Positions 26,100 to 34,307 of a DNA stretch of 64,000 nucleotides are shown piece after piece (the first letter of the stretch is position 1; each line of letters opens with the position of its first letter). Under the pieces are notes generated by a model. The model was not told where the DNA came from. It did no database searches and saw nothing but the letters and a program-made list of their open reading frames with translations. A program made the position numbers and the translations under genes. This DNA comes from Comamonas sp. lk (lineage in GTDB: Bacteria > Pseudomonadota > Gammaproteobacteria > Burkholderiales > Burkholderiaceae_C): NCBI GenBank assembly GCA_945925985.1, contig CAMELV010000011.1:47448-111447 (forward strand), written 5' to 3'.

Positions 26100-27032
26100 T
26101 CAGCGGAGATAGCTGAATAAAGTCAACTGAGAAATTTTGGCGAAACTGCTTTGTGCGGCCTCAAGTGACAAAATTTGTTTTTGCATCTGGGTCAGCGCGG
26201 CGGCCATGTCCAGGTCCGCCACGTTGGACAGCACGGTTTTCAGGTTGAGCTTGGTGTCGTCCAAAACAACGCTTTGCTGCGCCAGCACCTGCATGTCGGT
26301 GCCCGCGTCGGCCTGCGCCATCACAAGGCCCTGATGCAGAGCATCCACTTCGGTCAGTCCGCGCTTCATGCCGCTGATGCCGCTGGCGCCGGGCGTCTTG
26401 ACGGCCGCTATGAGGTCGTCCAAAGCTTGAAAAAACCCGACGCCGGACGAGCTGCCGTCGCTCTCGCTGCGTACAACCCGGACAAACACGTTGGAACCTG
26501 GGCGGTTGATGGGAACCGTGCGCTGCTCGCCGATCTCTACCCTCATACGGGTTTGGTCGCCAGAATAGGTCACAGCGCCAGCAGAGTTTGCAGAAAAGGG
26601 CTGTGTGCGCACCTGGCTGCCTGCGAAGATGTAGTTTCCTGTGGTGTCGGTGCTGTTGGCCAGGCTCAGCAATTGGTCACGCAAGCCCGTCATTTCAGTT
26701 GCAATGATCTGCCGAGTGGCGACCCCCTGTGTGCCGTTGCTGGCCTGAATGGCGAGCTCCTTGACCCGAATGATCACGTCACTGGCACTGCTCAGCGTCG
26801 TGTTTTCATTGTCCAGGCGGCTTTGCAGGCTGTCTATGGTTTTTCCATAGCTGGTCTGTCGGTCAATCAGTGAATTGATGCGCAAGATGGTGGCGGTTTG
26901 GCTGGGGGCGTCGCTGGGGTTGAGCACCTGCTTTTGGCTTGAAATCTGGGCCTGGCTGGTGGCCAACTCGTTTTGCAGCTTGCTCATCGTGGTGCTGGCA
27001 CGGTCAAACTGAACGCTGGTGGAGATTTTCAT
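26100..27032 (-). CDS. flgL: FlgL hook-filament junction protein
   Basis: The product has 310 residues, with flagellin-like D0 ends: N-terminal STSVQFDRASTTMSKLQNELATSQAQISSQKQVLNPSDAP and a C-terminal helical QSSFAKISQLTLFSYLR. ANSTDTTGNYIFAGSQVRTQPF is a typical FlgL stretch. It joins FlgK to the filament outside the cell. It follows flgK by 15 bp as the last gene of the flgBCDEFGHIJKL series. Confidence 0.93.
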   Translation of the reverse strand: MKISTSVQFDRASTTMSKLQNELATSQAQISSQKQVLNPSDAPSQTATILRINSLIDRQTSYGKTIDSLQSRLDNENTTLSSASDVIIRVKELAIQASNGTQGVATRQIIATEMTGLRDQLLSLANSTDTTGNYIFAGSQVRTQPFSANSAGAVTYSGDQTRMRVEIGEQRTVPINRPGSNVFVRVVRSESDGSSSGVGFFQALDDLIAAVKTPGASGISGMKRGLTEVDALHQGLVMAQADAGTDMQVLAQQSVVLDDTKLNLKTVLSNVADLDMAAALTQMQKQILSLEAAQSSFAKISQLTLFSYLR

Positions 27033-27047
27033 GGCTCAAGCCTCGGG

Positions 27048-30000
27048 TTAACCTATTTGCAGGACACTGTCAAAAAGCTGGCTGGCAATTTGGAGTGATT
27101 TGGCAGCGGCTTGGTAGGCTTGCTGGTAACGGATCAAATCAGTGGCCTCTTTGTCCAGGCTCACACCGGCCAAATCATCCCGTGCGCCCACGGCCTGTTC
27201 GTGCACCACCGTCAGGGCGGTTTGCGCAATGCCGGCGGCTATGGCGATGTTGCCCATCTCGTTGATGTGGTCGATGTAGGCGTTGGCGAGGGTCTTGTTG
27301 CCCACCACGGCCTTCTTTTCTAAAGCGGCCAACTGCAGCATGTTGTCGTTGTTGCCGATGCCGTCGCGGTTGCCGTCTAGCACGAAAACATCCCCTGCTC
27401 TGGGCGCCGCACTGAACGCCAACTGCAAGCCCTGGAACTCGACGCCGGGGTTGAGCTTCTGGCCGTCAAAAAACCGCTTGGCGACCTCTGTTTTAGCCTT
27501 TGTCACCGGGTCTGTGCTGGTGATGGTGTAGGCCAGTGTTTTGGTCGGGTCTGAGGGGTCTGTTTCATTGCTGAACGCGACCTGCAGGCTCTGAGCCCGC
27601 AAATTTTGTTTTGCGTCAGCGGCCTTGCCGCTGTAGCTGGCCGACACGCTGGTGTTACCCGCGCCCGTCACAAAAACCAGCAGGTCGTCTTTGACTTCGC
27701 CGGCAACAAAGACCCCGGTTCTGAAGCCTAGCCTGGCCAGGTCGGCGGGCGTGCCATTGGTACCGAAGCCGAGTTGGATGGGGCTGTGGTTGATGACCTG
27801 ATTTTTGGCCGCGGTGATAGGGCCAATTTTGAGCGTGTCAGGGTCCTGGGGGCCTAGGGTACCCAAGGCATTGGCGGCTGCTGAACCCGCGTCTGGGGAG
27901 GCCGAAATGGTGATGCTGGCGTTTTCCTGCCCGGCCCGGTTGCTCAGCACCAACTGGCCGCTGGTCGACACCCTGGCGGTGATGTTCACGTCCGGGGTGG
28001 CATTGATGGCATTGGCCAGCGCAAGAATATTGGCTACCCCGGTGCTTAGGAGGGGGACGCCGGAGCTGTCGGCCGGGTAGTTGATGCCGGTCGACGTGCT
28101 GGCCTGCGTGGTGATGCTCTTGCCGTTGATAAACAGCGACTTGGTGAAATCAAGCTTGGACGGGTTGACAGTGACCAGGTCGGCTGTCGCGCGGGTCAGG
28201 CTGACCTGGCCCCGGTAGGTACCTGCCGTCACACCCAGGGCATTTTGCGAGGCAAGGCCCACGGAGGTACCGGTGCTGATGGTGATGTCATCCGTCTCGT
28301 GGCCTGGCGTGCCGGTGATCAGCAGTTGCCCGTCCGAGGTGATTCTGGCCGTGACTTCGGAGCCCGAGGCCTGATTGATGGCGGCGACCATGCCAGCCAG
28401 GGTGCTGGTCTGGGAGGCATCCACCCTTTCACCGTTGATGTAAAGCGGCAGACCATACTTGATCTGGCCAGGGTTCAGGCGAATCTCGTTGCTGGCGGTG
28501 GCCGTGACGCCGGTTTTGGCGGTTTGGCTGTTCAGCCATGCGGCCACTGCGCCGGGTTGCAGGGTGCCGCTGCTGGGGGCTGCCAGCGCCTCCAGAGCGA
28601 CCCCATTGAGCACCAGGGTGTTGGCCGCAATGCCACTGCTGCCGCCTTGGATACGGTCACCCTGGAGCATCGCCGGGAAGGCCTTGGAACCCGAGATCTG
28701 GTCTTTGGCGTTGTAAATAGGCTGCTGTTGCACGGTGGCCTGAGCACCGTAAAACACGGTCATGCCTTTGTAGGGCGTCACGCCATTGAGGTAGGCGTCG
28801 CTGTAGCTTGCGCCAGGGGCAAAACCGTTGTCGGGGGTGATCAGCTGGCCCAGCAGGGCGCTATCGCTGGCCATCGGCTTGCCGATCAACTGGCGGCCGT
28901 CACGGGTCAAAACGGTCAGTTGTTGTCCGGCCTGTGGGCCGTTCAGGTAGACGCTCAGGTCGGTCATGCCACTCGCCACCGATGCCACGCCAGAGACGGG
29001 GACACTCAAGGAGACGCTGATGTTTTTGACAGCGCTGGTGTACGCGCCATTGACCAAGGCGGTGGTGATGTCGGCCGGGCCGCGCTGAGGCGCTTGGGGG
29101 CCGTCGAGATAACTGATACTGGCGTTGCTCTCACTGGGGTTGGTAGCCCCTTTCACCACTCGGAACTGGGCGGCCGATGCGATCAGCATCGAGTCGGCAA
29201 AGGCCACTTGGATGCCGGAGGCCGCGTTGGCGGCCTTGGGGTCGAATTTAAAAAGAGCTTGCCCCGGGTTACCGTAGCCGTCCACGCCTTGCTGGTGGAC
29301 GGTGTTGGCCTCCTTGGCAAAGGTTTGAGCCAGACCGTCCAGGGCATTGCGGGTGCTGCCCAGCACCTGTTCGCGAAACGACATCAGCCCGGCCAGGCTG
29401 CCGCTGGTGATGCCCGAAAGTGAGCGCGGCTGACCATAGGGGTCAAGCACCAAAACGACTTTGTCGGGTGCTTTGGTGTCGTAGTTGGCCTGAACCATCA
29501 GCGCGTTGTTGCCCTTGACCAGCACATCTTGGCCAATGGTCGCACCCAGGCTGACCGTCACCGTGCCATTGGGCGTGAACTCTGTGTTGACATGGGCAAA
29601 GCTGGACAGCTTCTTGAGCAGAAGGTCGCGTTGGTCCAGCAGGTCTGCGGGCTGTGCCTCCTGGGTCCTTTGTTTGGTGAGCTGCTTGTTCACCAGCGCC
29701 AGGTTGGCTGCGAGCTCATTGATCTGGGACACCGAGCTGTCCATAGATTGCCGAGTTTCCAGGTCCACTAGGTCGAGTTGGGCTGAGAGCTGGCCGAAGC
29801 GATCACCAACGCCCTCCGCCTCGCGCATAAAACTGCCACGCATGACCGTGGATGAGGCATCGCCCGAGAGTGCGCGTGCAGCTTGAAAAAATCGATCCAA
29901 TGCCGAGCTCAAGCCCATACTTTCTCCGCCCATGATGTCAACCACGCGGTTGGCATAGCTGACCATGGGCTCCTGGCTGGCCAGATCACTGACGGTATTG

Positions 30001-30227
30001 CGCAGGTTGCGCTCGACGAACTCGTTGTACTGGCGCTGGACGCGATCCACCATCACGCCCGAGCCCAAAAAGACGCCGCCCGTCAGGGTGACCGGCAGCG
30101 CGCTGAGCTTGACGTCCTGTCTGGAGTAGCCATCGGTGGCAACGTTGGCAATGTTGTTGCTGACCGTGGTCAGGGCCTGCTGGTAAACAGCAACCGCATT
30201 GCCCGCAATGCCCGCCATATCACTCAT
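27048..30227 (-). CDS. flgK: FlgK hook-associated protein 1, unusually long
   Basis: The product has 1059 residues, where about 550-650 is usual. The N-terminal rod/hook signature AVYQQALTTVSNNIANVATDGYSRQ (13-37) and the C-terminal SLDKEATDLIRYQQAYQAAAKSLQ are intact. The extra length is in the middle (about 380-870) and holds repeated flagellin hook IN-type units (LYINGERVDASQ...GSEVTARITSDGQLLITG and LFINGKSITTQ...DVNITARVSTSGQLVLSN). These should form extra surface domains at the junction. No frameshift is seen. The start overlaps the end of flgJ by 8 bp. Confidence 0.93.
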   Translation of the reverse strand: MSDMAGIAGNAVAVYQQALTTVSNNIANVATDGYSRQDVKLSALPVTLTGGVFLGSGVMVDRVQRQYNEFVERNLRNTVSDLASQEPMVSYANRVVDIMGGESMGLSSALDRFFQAARALSGDASSTVMRGSFMREAEGVGDRFGQLSAQLDLVDLETRQSMDSSVSQINELAANLALVNKQLTKQRTQEAQPADLLDQRDLLLKKLSSFAHVNTEFTPNGTVTVSLGATIGQDVLVKGNNALMVQANYDTKAPDKVVLVLDPYGQPRSLSGITSGSLAGLMSFREQVLGSTRNALDGLAQTFAKEANTVHQQGVDGYGNPGQALFKFDPKAANAASGIQVAFADSMLIASAAQFRVVKGATNPSESNASISYLDGPQAPQRGPADITTALVNGAYTSAVKNISVSLSVPVSGVASVASGMTDLSVYLNGPQAGQQLTVLTRDGRQLIGKPMASDSALLGQLITPDNGFAPGASYSDAYLNGVTPYKGMTVFYGAQATVQQQPIYNAKDQISGSKAFPAMLQGDRIQGGSSGIAANTLVLNGVALEALAAPSSGTLQPGAVAAWLNSQTAKTGVTATASNEIRLNPGQIKYGLPLYINGERVDASQTSTLAGMVAAINQASGSEVTARITSDGQLLITGTPGHETDDITISTGTSVGLASQNALGVTAGTYRGQVSLTRATADLVTVNPSKLDFTKSLFINGKSITTQASTSTGINYPADSSGVPLLSTGVANILALANAINATPDVNITARVSTSGQLVLSNRAGQENASITISASPDAGSAAANALGTLGPQDPDTLKIGPITAAKNQVINHSPIQLGFGTNGTPADLARLGFRTGVFVAGEVKDDLLVFVTGAGNTSVSASYSGKAADAKQNLRAQSLQVAFSNETDPSDPTKTLAYTITSTDPVTKAKTEVAKRFFDGQKLNPGVEFQGLQLAFSAAPRAGDVFVLDGNRDGIGNNDNMLQLAALEKKAVVGNKTLANAYIDHINEMGNIAIAAGIAQTALTVVHEQAVGARDDLAGVSLDKEATDLIRYQQAYQAAAKSLQIASQLFDSVLQIG

Positions 30228-30717
30228 TGCGCAGTCCCTTCAAGGTCATGGGGCCGCCAAGGCGCGGCAAGGGCATCACCTGCGACGGGTTCGGCTGCAG
30301 CGACATGGCTTTTTCCGGGGCGGGGAGCAAAGACATACTTTGGGTACCGCGTGTTTTCAGCACTTCTGCAGTACTGGCTTGGGCAGCCGGATCAGGCATG
30401 TGTTTGACCAGCAGGTCGGCCAGCCCGATGCTGTTGCGTCGGGCCATGCCCATGGCCACCTCTTTGTCAAACATGGCCTCAAAAGTTTCTTTACCGCTGG
30501 ACTCGACCAGATCGCTTTTGAAGCTGGCATCGCGCATGGACTTCATCATTTGCTGCAGAAACATGGCCTCAAACTGCTGGGCTGTTTCGCGCGTGGCGGC
30601 TTTGGCGTCGGTGCGCGCCTGCCCCTTGAGCTTGCCCAGCCCGCTGAAATCATGGTAGGAGCCGGTGAGACTTGCCGAACCAAAGGCCGGCGGCAGGGCA
30701 TTGCTGAGTGGGTCCAT
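30220..30717 (-). CDS. flgJ: FlgJ rod-binding protein, single-domain
   Basis: The product has 165 residues. The rod-binding domain is present (TRETAQQFEAMFLQQMMKSMRDASF...FEAMFDKEVAMGMARRNSIGLADLLV, about 43-110). The C-terminal glucosaminidase domain of the roughly 300-residue FlgJ of enterics and many betaproteobacteria is missing, replaced by a 55-residue Pro-rich tail. Peptidoglycan opening for the rod must therefore come from another protein, possibly the LysM/transglycosylase protein at 39627. Confidence 0.9.
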   Translation of the reverse strand: MDPLSNALPPAFGSASLTGSYHDFSGLGKLKGQARTDAKAATRETAQQFEAMFLQQMMKSMRDASFKSDLVESSGKETFEAMFDKEVAMGMARRNSIGLADLLVKHMPDPAAQASTAEVLKTRGTQSMSLLPAPEKAMSLQPNPSQVMPLPRLGGPMTLKGLRNE

Positions 30718-30736
30718 GGCGTGGTCCGGTAATGGA

Positions 30737-31882
30737 TCAGATGACCAGCAGTTCGGCGCGTAGGCTACCCGAACTCTTGAGCGCCTCCAGAATGGCGATC
30801 AGGGCCGAGGTGGTAGCGCCGACCTGATTGACCGCATCCACAATTTGGCGTAGGTCCACACCGGGTTGGAACAAAAACATGGGCTTGTTGGGTTCGCTGA
30901 TCGCGACTTCAGCATTGGTAACAGGCACGGCGGGCGCGGCATTTCCGATCACCGGTTGGGCGAGGGGTTGGGACACCTCATTGGTAGCCGACACGGATAC
31001 GGTGATGGTGCCGTGGCTGACTGCGGCTGCAGTGACCCTGACGTTACGGCTGATCACAACGGTGCCGGTGCGGGCGTTGATGACCACCCTGGCCGGTGGC
31101 TCGCCGGGTTGAACATCTATGTTTTCGATCATGCTGACAAAGGCTACCCGCTGGCTGATGTCCATCGGTGCTCGGATGGAGATCGAGACACCATCTAGCG
31201 CAGTCGCAACACCGTCACCAAATTTGGCGTTGATCGCCTGAACGACGCTGGAGGCAGTTGTGAAGTCGCTCTCGCGAAGATTGATCACGACATTGTCAGA
31301 CTTGGCGAACGGATTGCTGACCGTCTTTTCCACGGTGGCGCCGCCTGGAATACGTCCCGAAGTGCCCACCCCTACAGTGACGCTGGAGCCCGCTGCGCTG
31401 CCGCTGACCGCTGTATCGGTGAGGGAGCCTTGGGCCAGGGCATAGATCTCGCCGTCGACACCACGCAGGCTGGTCAACAGCAGGTTGCCTCCGCGCAGGC
31501 TGGTGGTTTTACCGATGGCTGATACGTTGATGTCAATCCTCTGGCCGGGCTTGGCCATGCCTGGTAGCTCGGCGGTGATCATCACTGCAGCCACATTTTT
31601 GAGGTCTGCCTTGGCGGTTGCCGTGGCAGTTTCAAAATCCTTCAACTGGTTTTCCTGATTAACACCCAAGCGATTGAGCAGCGTCTTCATGCTTTGGTTG
31701 GTGTAGGACAGGTCACCGTCCCCGGTGCCGGCCAAACCGACCACCAGCCCGAAGCCAATGAGTTGATTGCTCCGCATGGCAGCAATGCTTGCCATGTCCT
31801 TGATGCGGTCGGCATGGGCCCAGGACTGGGGAAGCAGCCAGAGCAGCAGCAGCAGGGGTAGGGCACGTAGCTTGTGGGTCAT
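30737..31882 (-). CDS. flgI: FlgI periplasmic P-ring protein
   Basis: The product has 381 residues. A signal peptide (LRALPLLLLLWLLPQSWAHA) is followed by DRIKDMASIAAMRSNQLIGFGLVVGLAGTGDGD, the family start, and it ends KSSGSLRAELLVI. It forms the ring around the rod in the peptidoglycan layer, stabilised by FlgA. Full length. It lies 18 bp after flgH and 19 bp before flgJ. Confidence 0.97.
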   Translation of the reverse strand: MTHKLRALPLLLLLWLLPQSWAHADRIKDMASIAAMRSNQLIGFGLVVGLAGTGDGDLSYTNQSMKTLLNRLGVNQENQLKDFETATATAKADLKNVAAVMITAELPGMAKPGQRIDINVSAIGKTTSLRGGNLLLTSLRGVDGEIYALAQGSLTDTAVSGSAAGSSVTVGVGTSGRIPGGATVEKTVSNPFAKSDNVVINLRESDFTTASSVVQAINAKFGDGVATALDGVSISIRAPMDISQRVAFVSMIENIDVQPGEPPARVVINARTGTVVISRNVRVTAAAVSHGTITVSVSATNEVSQPLAQPVIGNAAPAVPVTNAEVAISEPNKPMFLFQPGVDLRQIVDAVNQVGATTSALIAILEALKSSGSLRAELLVI

Positions 31883-31900
31883 GACGTTTACCAGTAAGGC

Positions 31901-32572
31901 TTAGAAGGGCCAGAGTTTGAGCACGGCGCTGGTGCCCCAGGCCGGGCGGGTGGCTGCAGCCATGTCCCCGGTGCCGCGGTAGGTGATCTGGGCATTGGCC
32001 AGGCGCCTGGACAGCACGGTGTTGTTGGGGGCAATGTCGTCAGGGCGGATCACGCCGGCGACCTGGATGATCTCGCTGCCCTCGGTCAGCGCCAATTGTT
32101 TTTCGCCACGAAGAATCAGGTTGCCGTTGCTCATGATCGCGACCACTGCGACCGTCACCGAACCCGTCAGGGCCCCTTCCTGGGTGGCTGCGCCGTTGCC
32201 GTTGTTTGACGTGGTGGCTCCCAGTTTAGAGGCGCTCGAGGCCAAACCGATGTCACCCATGAGGCCCTTGAGCCCAGGGGGCACGATATCGGTACTGGAA
32301 GTTCTGCTGATCTCGCCTTTTTGGTTTCGCGAGGCCTTGCTTTCCTCAGCAAGTATGACCGTGATCAGGTCACCCACTTGAAAACTGCGACCGCCACTGA
32401 AAAAGCTTTCGTTCACACGCCCGTTGTAGATGGAGCCGGTTGCAGCCATGGGCTGCGCCACTTGCACAGGATAGACTGGGACAAATTCTTTGGAATGGGT
32501 GATGGGCTCTGGCGGTATGACGCTGCATGCAGCCAGTACGCAGGCCAATGGGAGCAGGGTAAGGTATTTCAT
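31901..32572 (-). CDS. flgH: FlgH outer-membrane L-ring lipoprotein
   Basis: The product has 223 residues with a lipoprotein signal (LACVLAAC, lipobox Cys16). GRVNESFFSGGRSFQVGDLITVILAEES is the FlgH core, and it ends GTSAVLKLWPF, close to the family C-terminus. It forms the outer-membrane bushing of the flagellum with FlgI beneath. Encoded 12 bp after flgG. Confidence 0.97.
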   Translation of the reverse strand: MKYLTLLPLACVLAACSVIPPEPITHSKEFVPVYPVQVAQPMAATGSIYNGRVNESFFSGGRSFQVGDLITVILAEESKASRNQKGEISRTSSTDIVPPGLKGLMGDIGLASSASKLGATTSNNGNGAATQEGALTGSVTVAVVAIMSNGNLILRGEKQLALTEGSEIIQVAGVIRPDDIAPNNTVLSRRLANAQITYRGTGDMAAATRPAWGTSAVLKLWPF

Positions 32573-32584
32573 TTGTTGGCTCTC

Positions 32585-33364
32585 TTACATGTTCTGGTTC
32601 ATGTACTTGAGCATGCCGTCCACCGCAGAGATGGCTTTCGAGTTGATCTCATAGGCGCGCTGGGTCTCTATCATGTTGACCATTTCTTCCACAACATTGA
32701 CATTGGAGGCTTCGAGGGTGCCCTGCATGATGGTCCCGGCCCCATTTAGCCCCGGGGTTAGAACCTCTGGTGCGCCACTGGCCGGGCTCTCTTTTAGCAG
32801 GTTTTGTCCCAGTGATTGCAAACCAGACGGGTTGAGGAACCGGGCAATCGTGAGGTTGAAGACCTGTTGCCCACCAGCGGCAAGCCCGACGGTGACGGTG
32901 CCGTCGCGTCCAAAGGTGATGCTCGATGCATTGGCGGGGATGGTGATGGCTGGTTGCAGCGGCGCACCGGCAGATGTCACCAATTGCCCAGTTGCCGAGA
33001 CTTTGAAGTTGCCGTCACGCGTGTAGGCGAGTGAACCGTTGGCCTGCAGAACTTGAAAATGACCTTCGCCGGAAATAGCCAGATCTAGCGGGTTTTGGCT
33101 GTTCACCATATTGCCCTGGGCATGCAGTTTTTCAGTGGCGACCACACGTACGCCGGTGCCCAGCATCAAGCCGGTAGGGGCCTGGGTGGTTGCGCCGGTT
33201 TGACCGCCCGCCTGTCGGACGTTTTGGTAGAGCAGGTCTTCAAATACCGCGCGGTCGCGCTTGAAGCCGGTGGTGTTGACATTGGCGAGGTTGTTTGCGA
33301 TCACGTTCATGCGTGTCTGCTGCGCGTCGAGGCCAGTTTTGGCAACCCACATTGATGCGTCCAT
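32585..33364 (-). CDS. flgG: FlgG distal rod protein
   Basis: The product has 259 residues. The N-terminal [37 protein letters not shown] and the C-terminal [30 protein letters not shown] are standard FlgG. It builds the distal rod connecting motor and hook. The length matches the family. It follows flgF by 61 bp, where nothing else was recognised. Confidence 0.97.
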   Translation of the reverse strand: MDASMWVAKTGLDAQQTRMNVIANNLANVNTTGFKRDRAVFEDLLYQNVRQAGGQTGATTQAPTGLMLGTGVRVVATEKLHAQGNMVNSQNPLDLAISGEGHFQVLQANGSLAYTRDGNFKVSATGQLVTSAGAPLQPAITIPANASSITFGRDGTVTVGLAAGGQQVFNLTIARFLNPSGLQSLGQNLLKESPASGAPEVLTPGLNGAGTIMQGTLEASNVNVVEEMVNMIETQRAYEINSKAISAVDGMLKYMNQNM

Positions 33365-33425
33365 GGTCTGTTCCTTCGTGATTTGGTTTGTTTAGCGGGG
33401 TGACGGCTTGAAAATTCGAACGGGA

Positions 33426-34190
33426 TCAGGACGGCTTCATCATGCTTTCACCCGACTCATCAGTGGCTTTTGCTTCCTTGATCATGTTGATTTGCTGCTC
33501 GAAGGAGCGGCTCTGATCCATCAGCTTGATCATCACGTTCAAGGCATTGACGTTGCTGCCTTCCAAAGCGCCTGGTGTGAGTCGGGGTGATTGGGGACCT
33601 GAGGGGAAGTCTGCGCCCGGTTCCAACCCGACCACGCTGAACAGGCCATCTGTCCGGCGCTGTAGCTTCACCTCGCTGGCGTCGCGCAGCAGTAGCGTGC
33701 CCAGCGCCACCGGTGGGGCTGCATTGGTTTGTGCCGGGTCACGGCCGTAGACGGTACCGTCAGACTCGATCGTGATCACCAGGCCAGCGGGTGCACTGAT
33801 AGGTGCGCCACCTTGGCCGCGTACCAAGTGACCGCTGCCATTCTCTAGCACGCCGTTGGCGTTGACGCGCAGGTCGCCACGCCGGGTAAAGCCCAGTTGT
33901 CCATCGGCAGCGGTGACACCCAGAACGCTGCTGCCGCTGAGGGCCACGTCCAGGTTGTTGCCGGTCGCCATGACGGTACCCGCCTTCAACTGGATATAGT
34001 CTTCGGTGAATGACTGAGGTTGCATTCGGGTGGCCAAGCCTGGCCCATTGACCTGAATAGCCCGCACCGACGCTTCAAAACTGCGCTTGAAACCAATGGT
34101 TGACACGTTGGCCAATTCATTGGTCACCATCTGGCGGGCGACGCGCTGCTCGTTGATGGCAGCTACCGCGTTAAAGGCTAAACGATCCAT
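33426..34190 (-). CDS. flgF: FlgF proximal rod protein
   Basis: The product has 254 residues with the rod-protein N-terminus (INEQRVARQMVTNELANVSTIGFKRSFEA) and the C-terminal SNVNALNVMIKLMDQSRSFEQQINMIKEAKATDESGESMM. It belongs to the rod between FlgC and FlgG. The 117-bp gap upstream carries a consensus sigma-54 promoter, so flgF and the genes after it can be transcribed apart from flgBCDE. Confidence 0.95.
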   Translation of the reverse strand: MDRLAFNAVAAINEQRVARQMVTNELANVSTIGFKRSFEASVRAIQVNGPGLATRMQPQSFTEDYIQLKAGTVMATGNNLDVALSGSSVLGVTAADGQLGFTRRGDLRVNANGVLENGSGHLVRGQGGAPISAPAGLVITIESDGTVYGRDPAQTNAAPPVALGTLLLRDASEVKLQRRTDGLFSVVGLEPGADFPSGPQSPRLTPGALEGSNVNALNVMIKLMDQSRSFEQQINMIKEAKATDESGESMMKPS

Positions 34191-34223
34191 GTGCTTGACT
34201 CCTTGCCGGTTGCCCTGGGGTAA

Positions 34224-34266
34224 GTTGCCGCCGCGGTGTCAATTAGTGGACATCCGGGGCGGCAAC
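34224..34266 (-). promoter_or_regulatory. Inverted repeat in flgF leader
   Basis: GTTGCCGCC (34224-34232) and GGCGGCAAC (34258-34266) form 9-bp arms around 25 bases. They start at the inferred transcription start of the flgF promoter, so this is either a 5' mRNA hairpin or a downstream activator site (FlrC-type activators can bind downstream of their promoters). The core GCGGCAA recurs in the palindromes at flgB and fliC2. Confidence 0.4.
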
Positions 34267-34274
34267 TCAATAGA

Positions 34275-34290
34275 TGCAACTAGCGTGCCA
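34275..34290 (-). promoter_or_regulatory. Sigma-54 promoter of flgF
   Basis: The minus strand reads TGGCACGCTAGTTGCA, a full match to TGGCACG-N4-TTGCW. It lies between the flgE stop (34308) and the flgF ATG (34190), with the start inferred near 34264. This is the best sigma-54 match in the window. Confidence 0.88.
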
Positions 34291-34307
34291 GGAGAAAGTG
34301 GTCAGTG

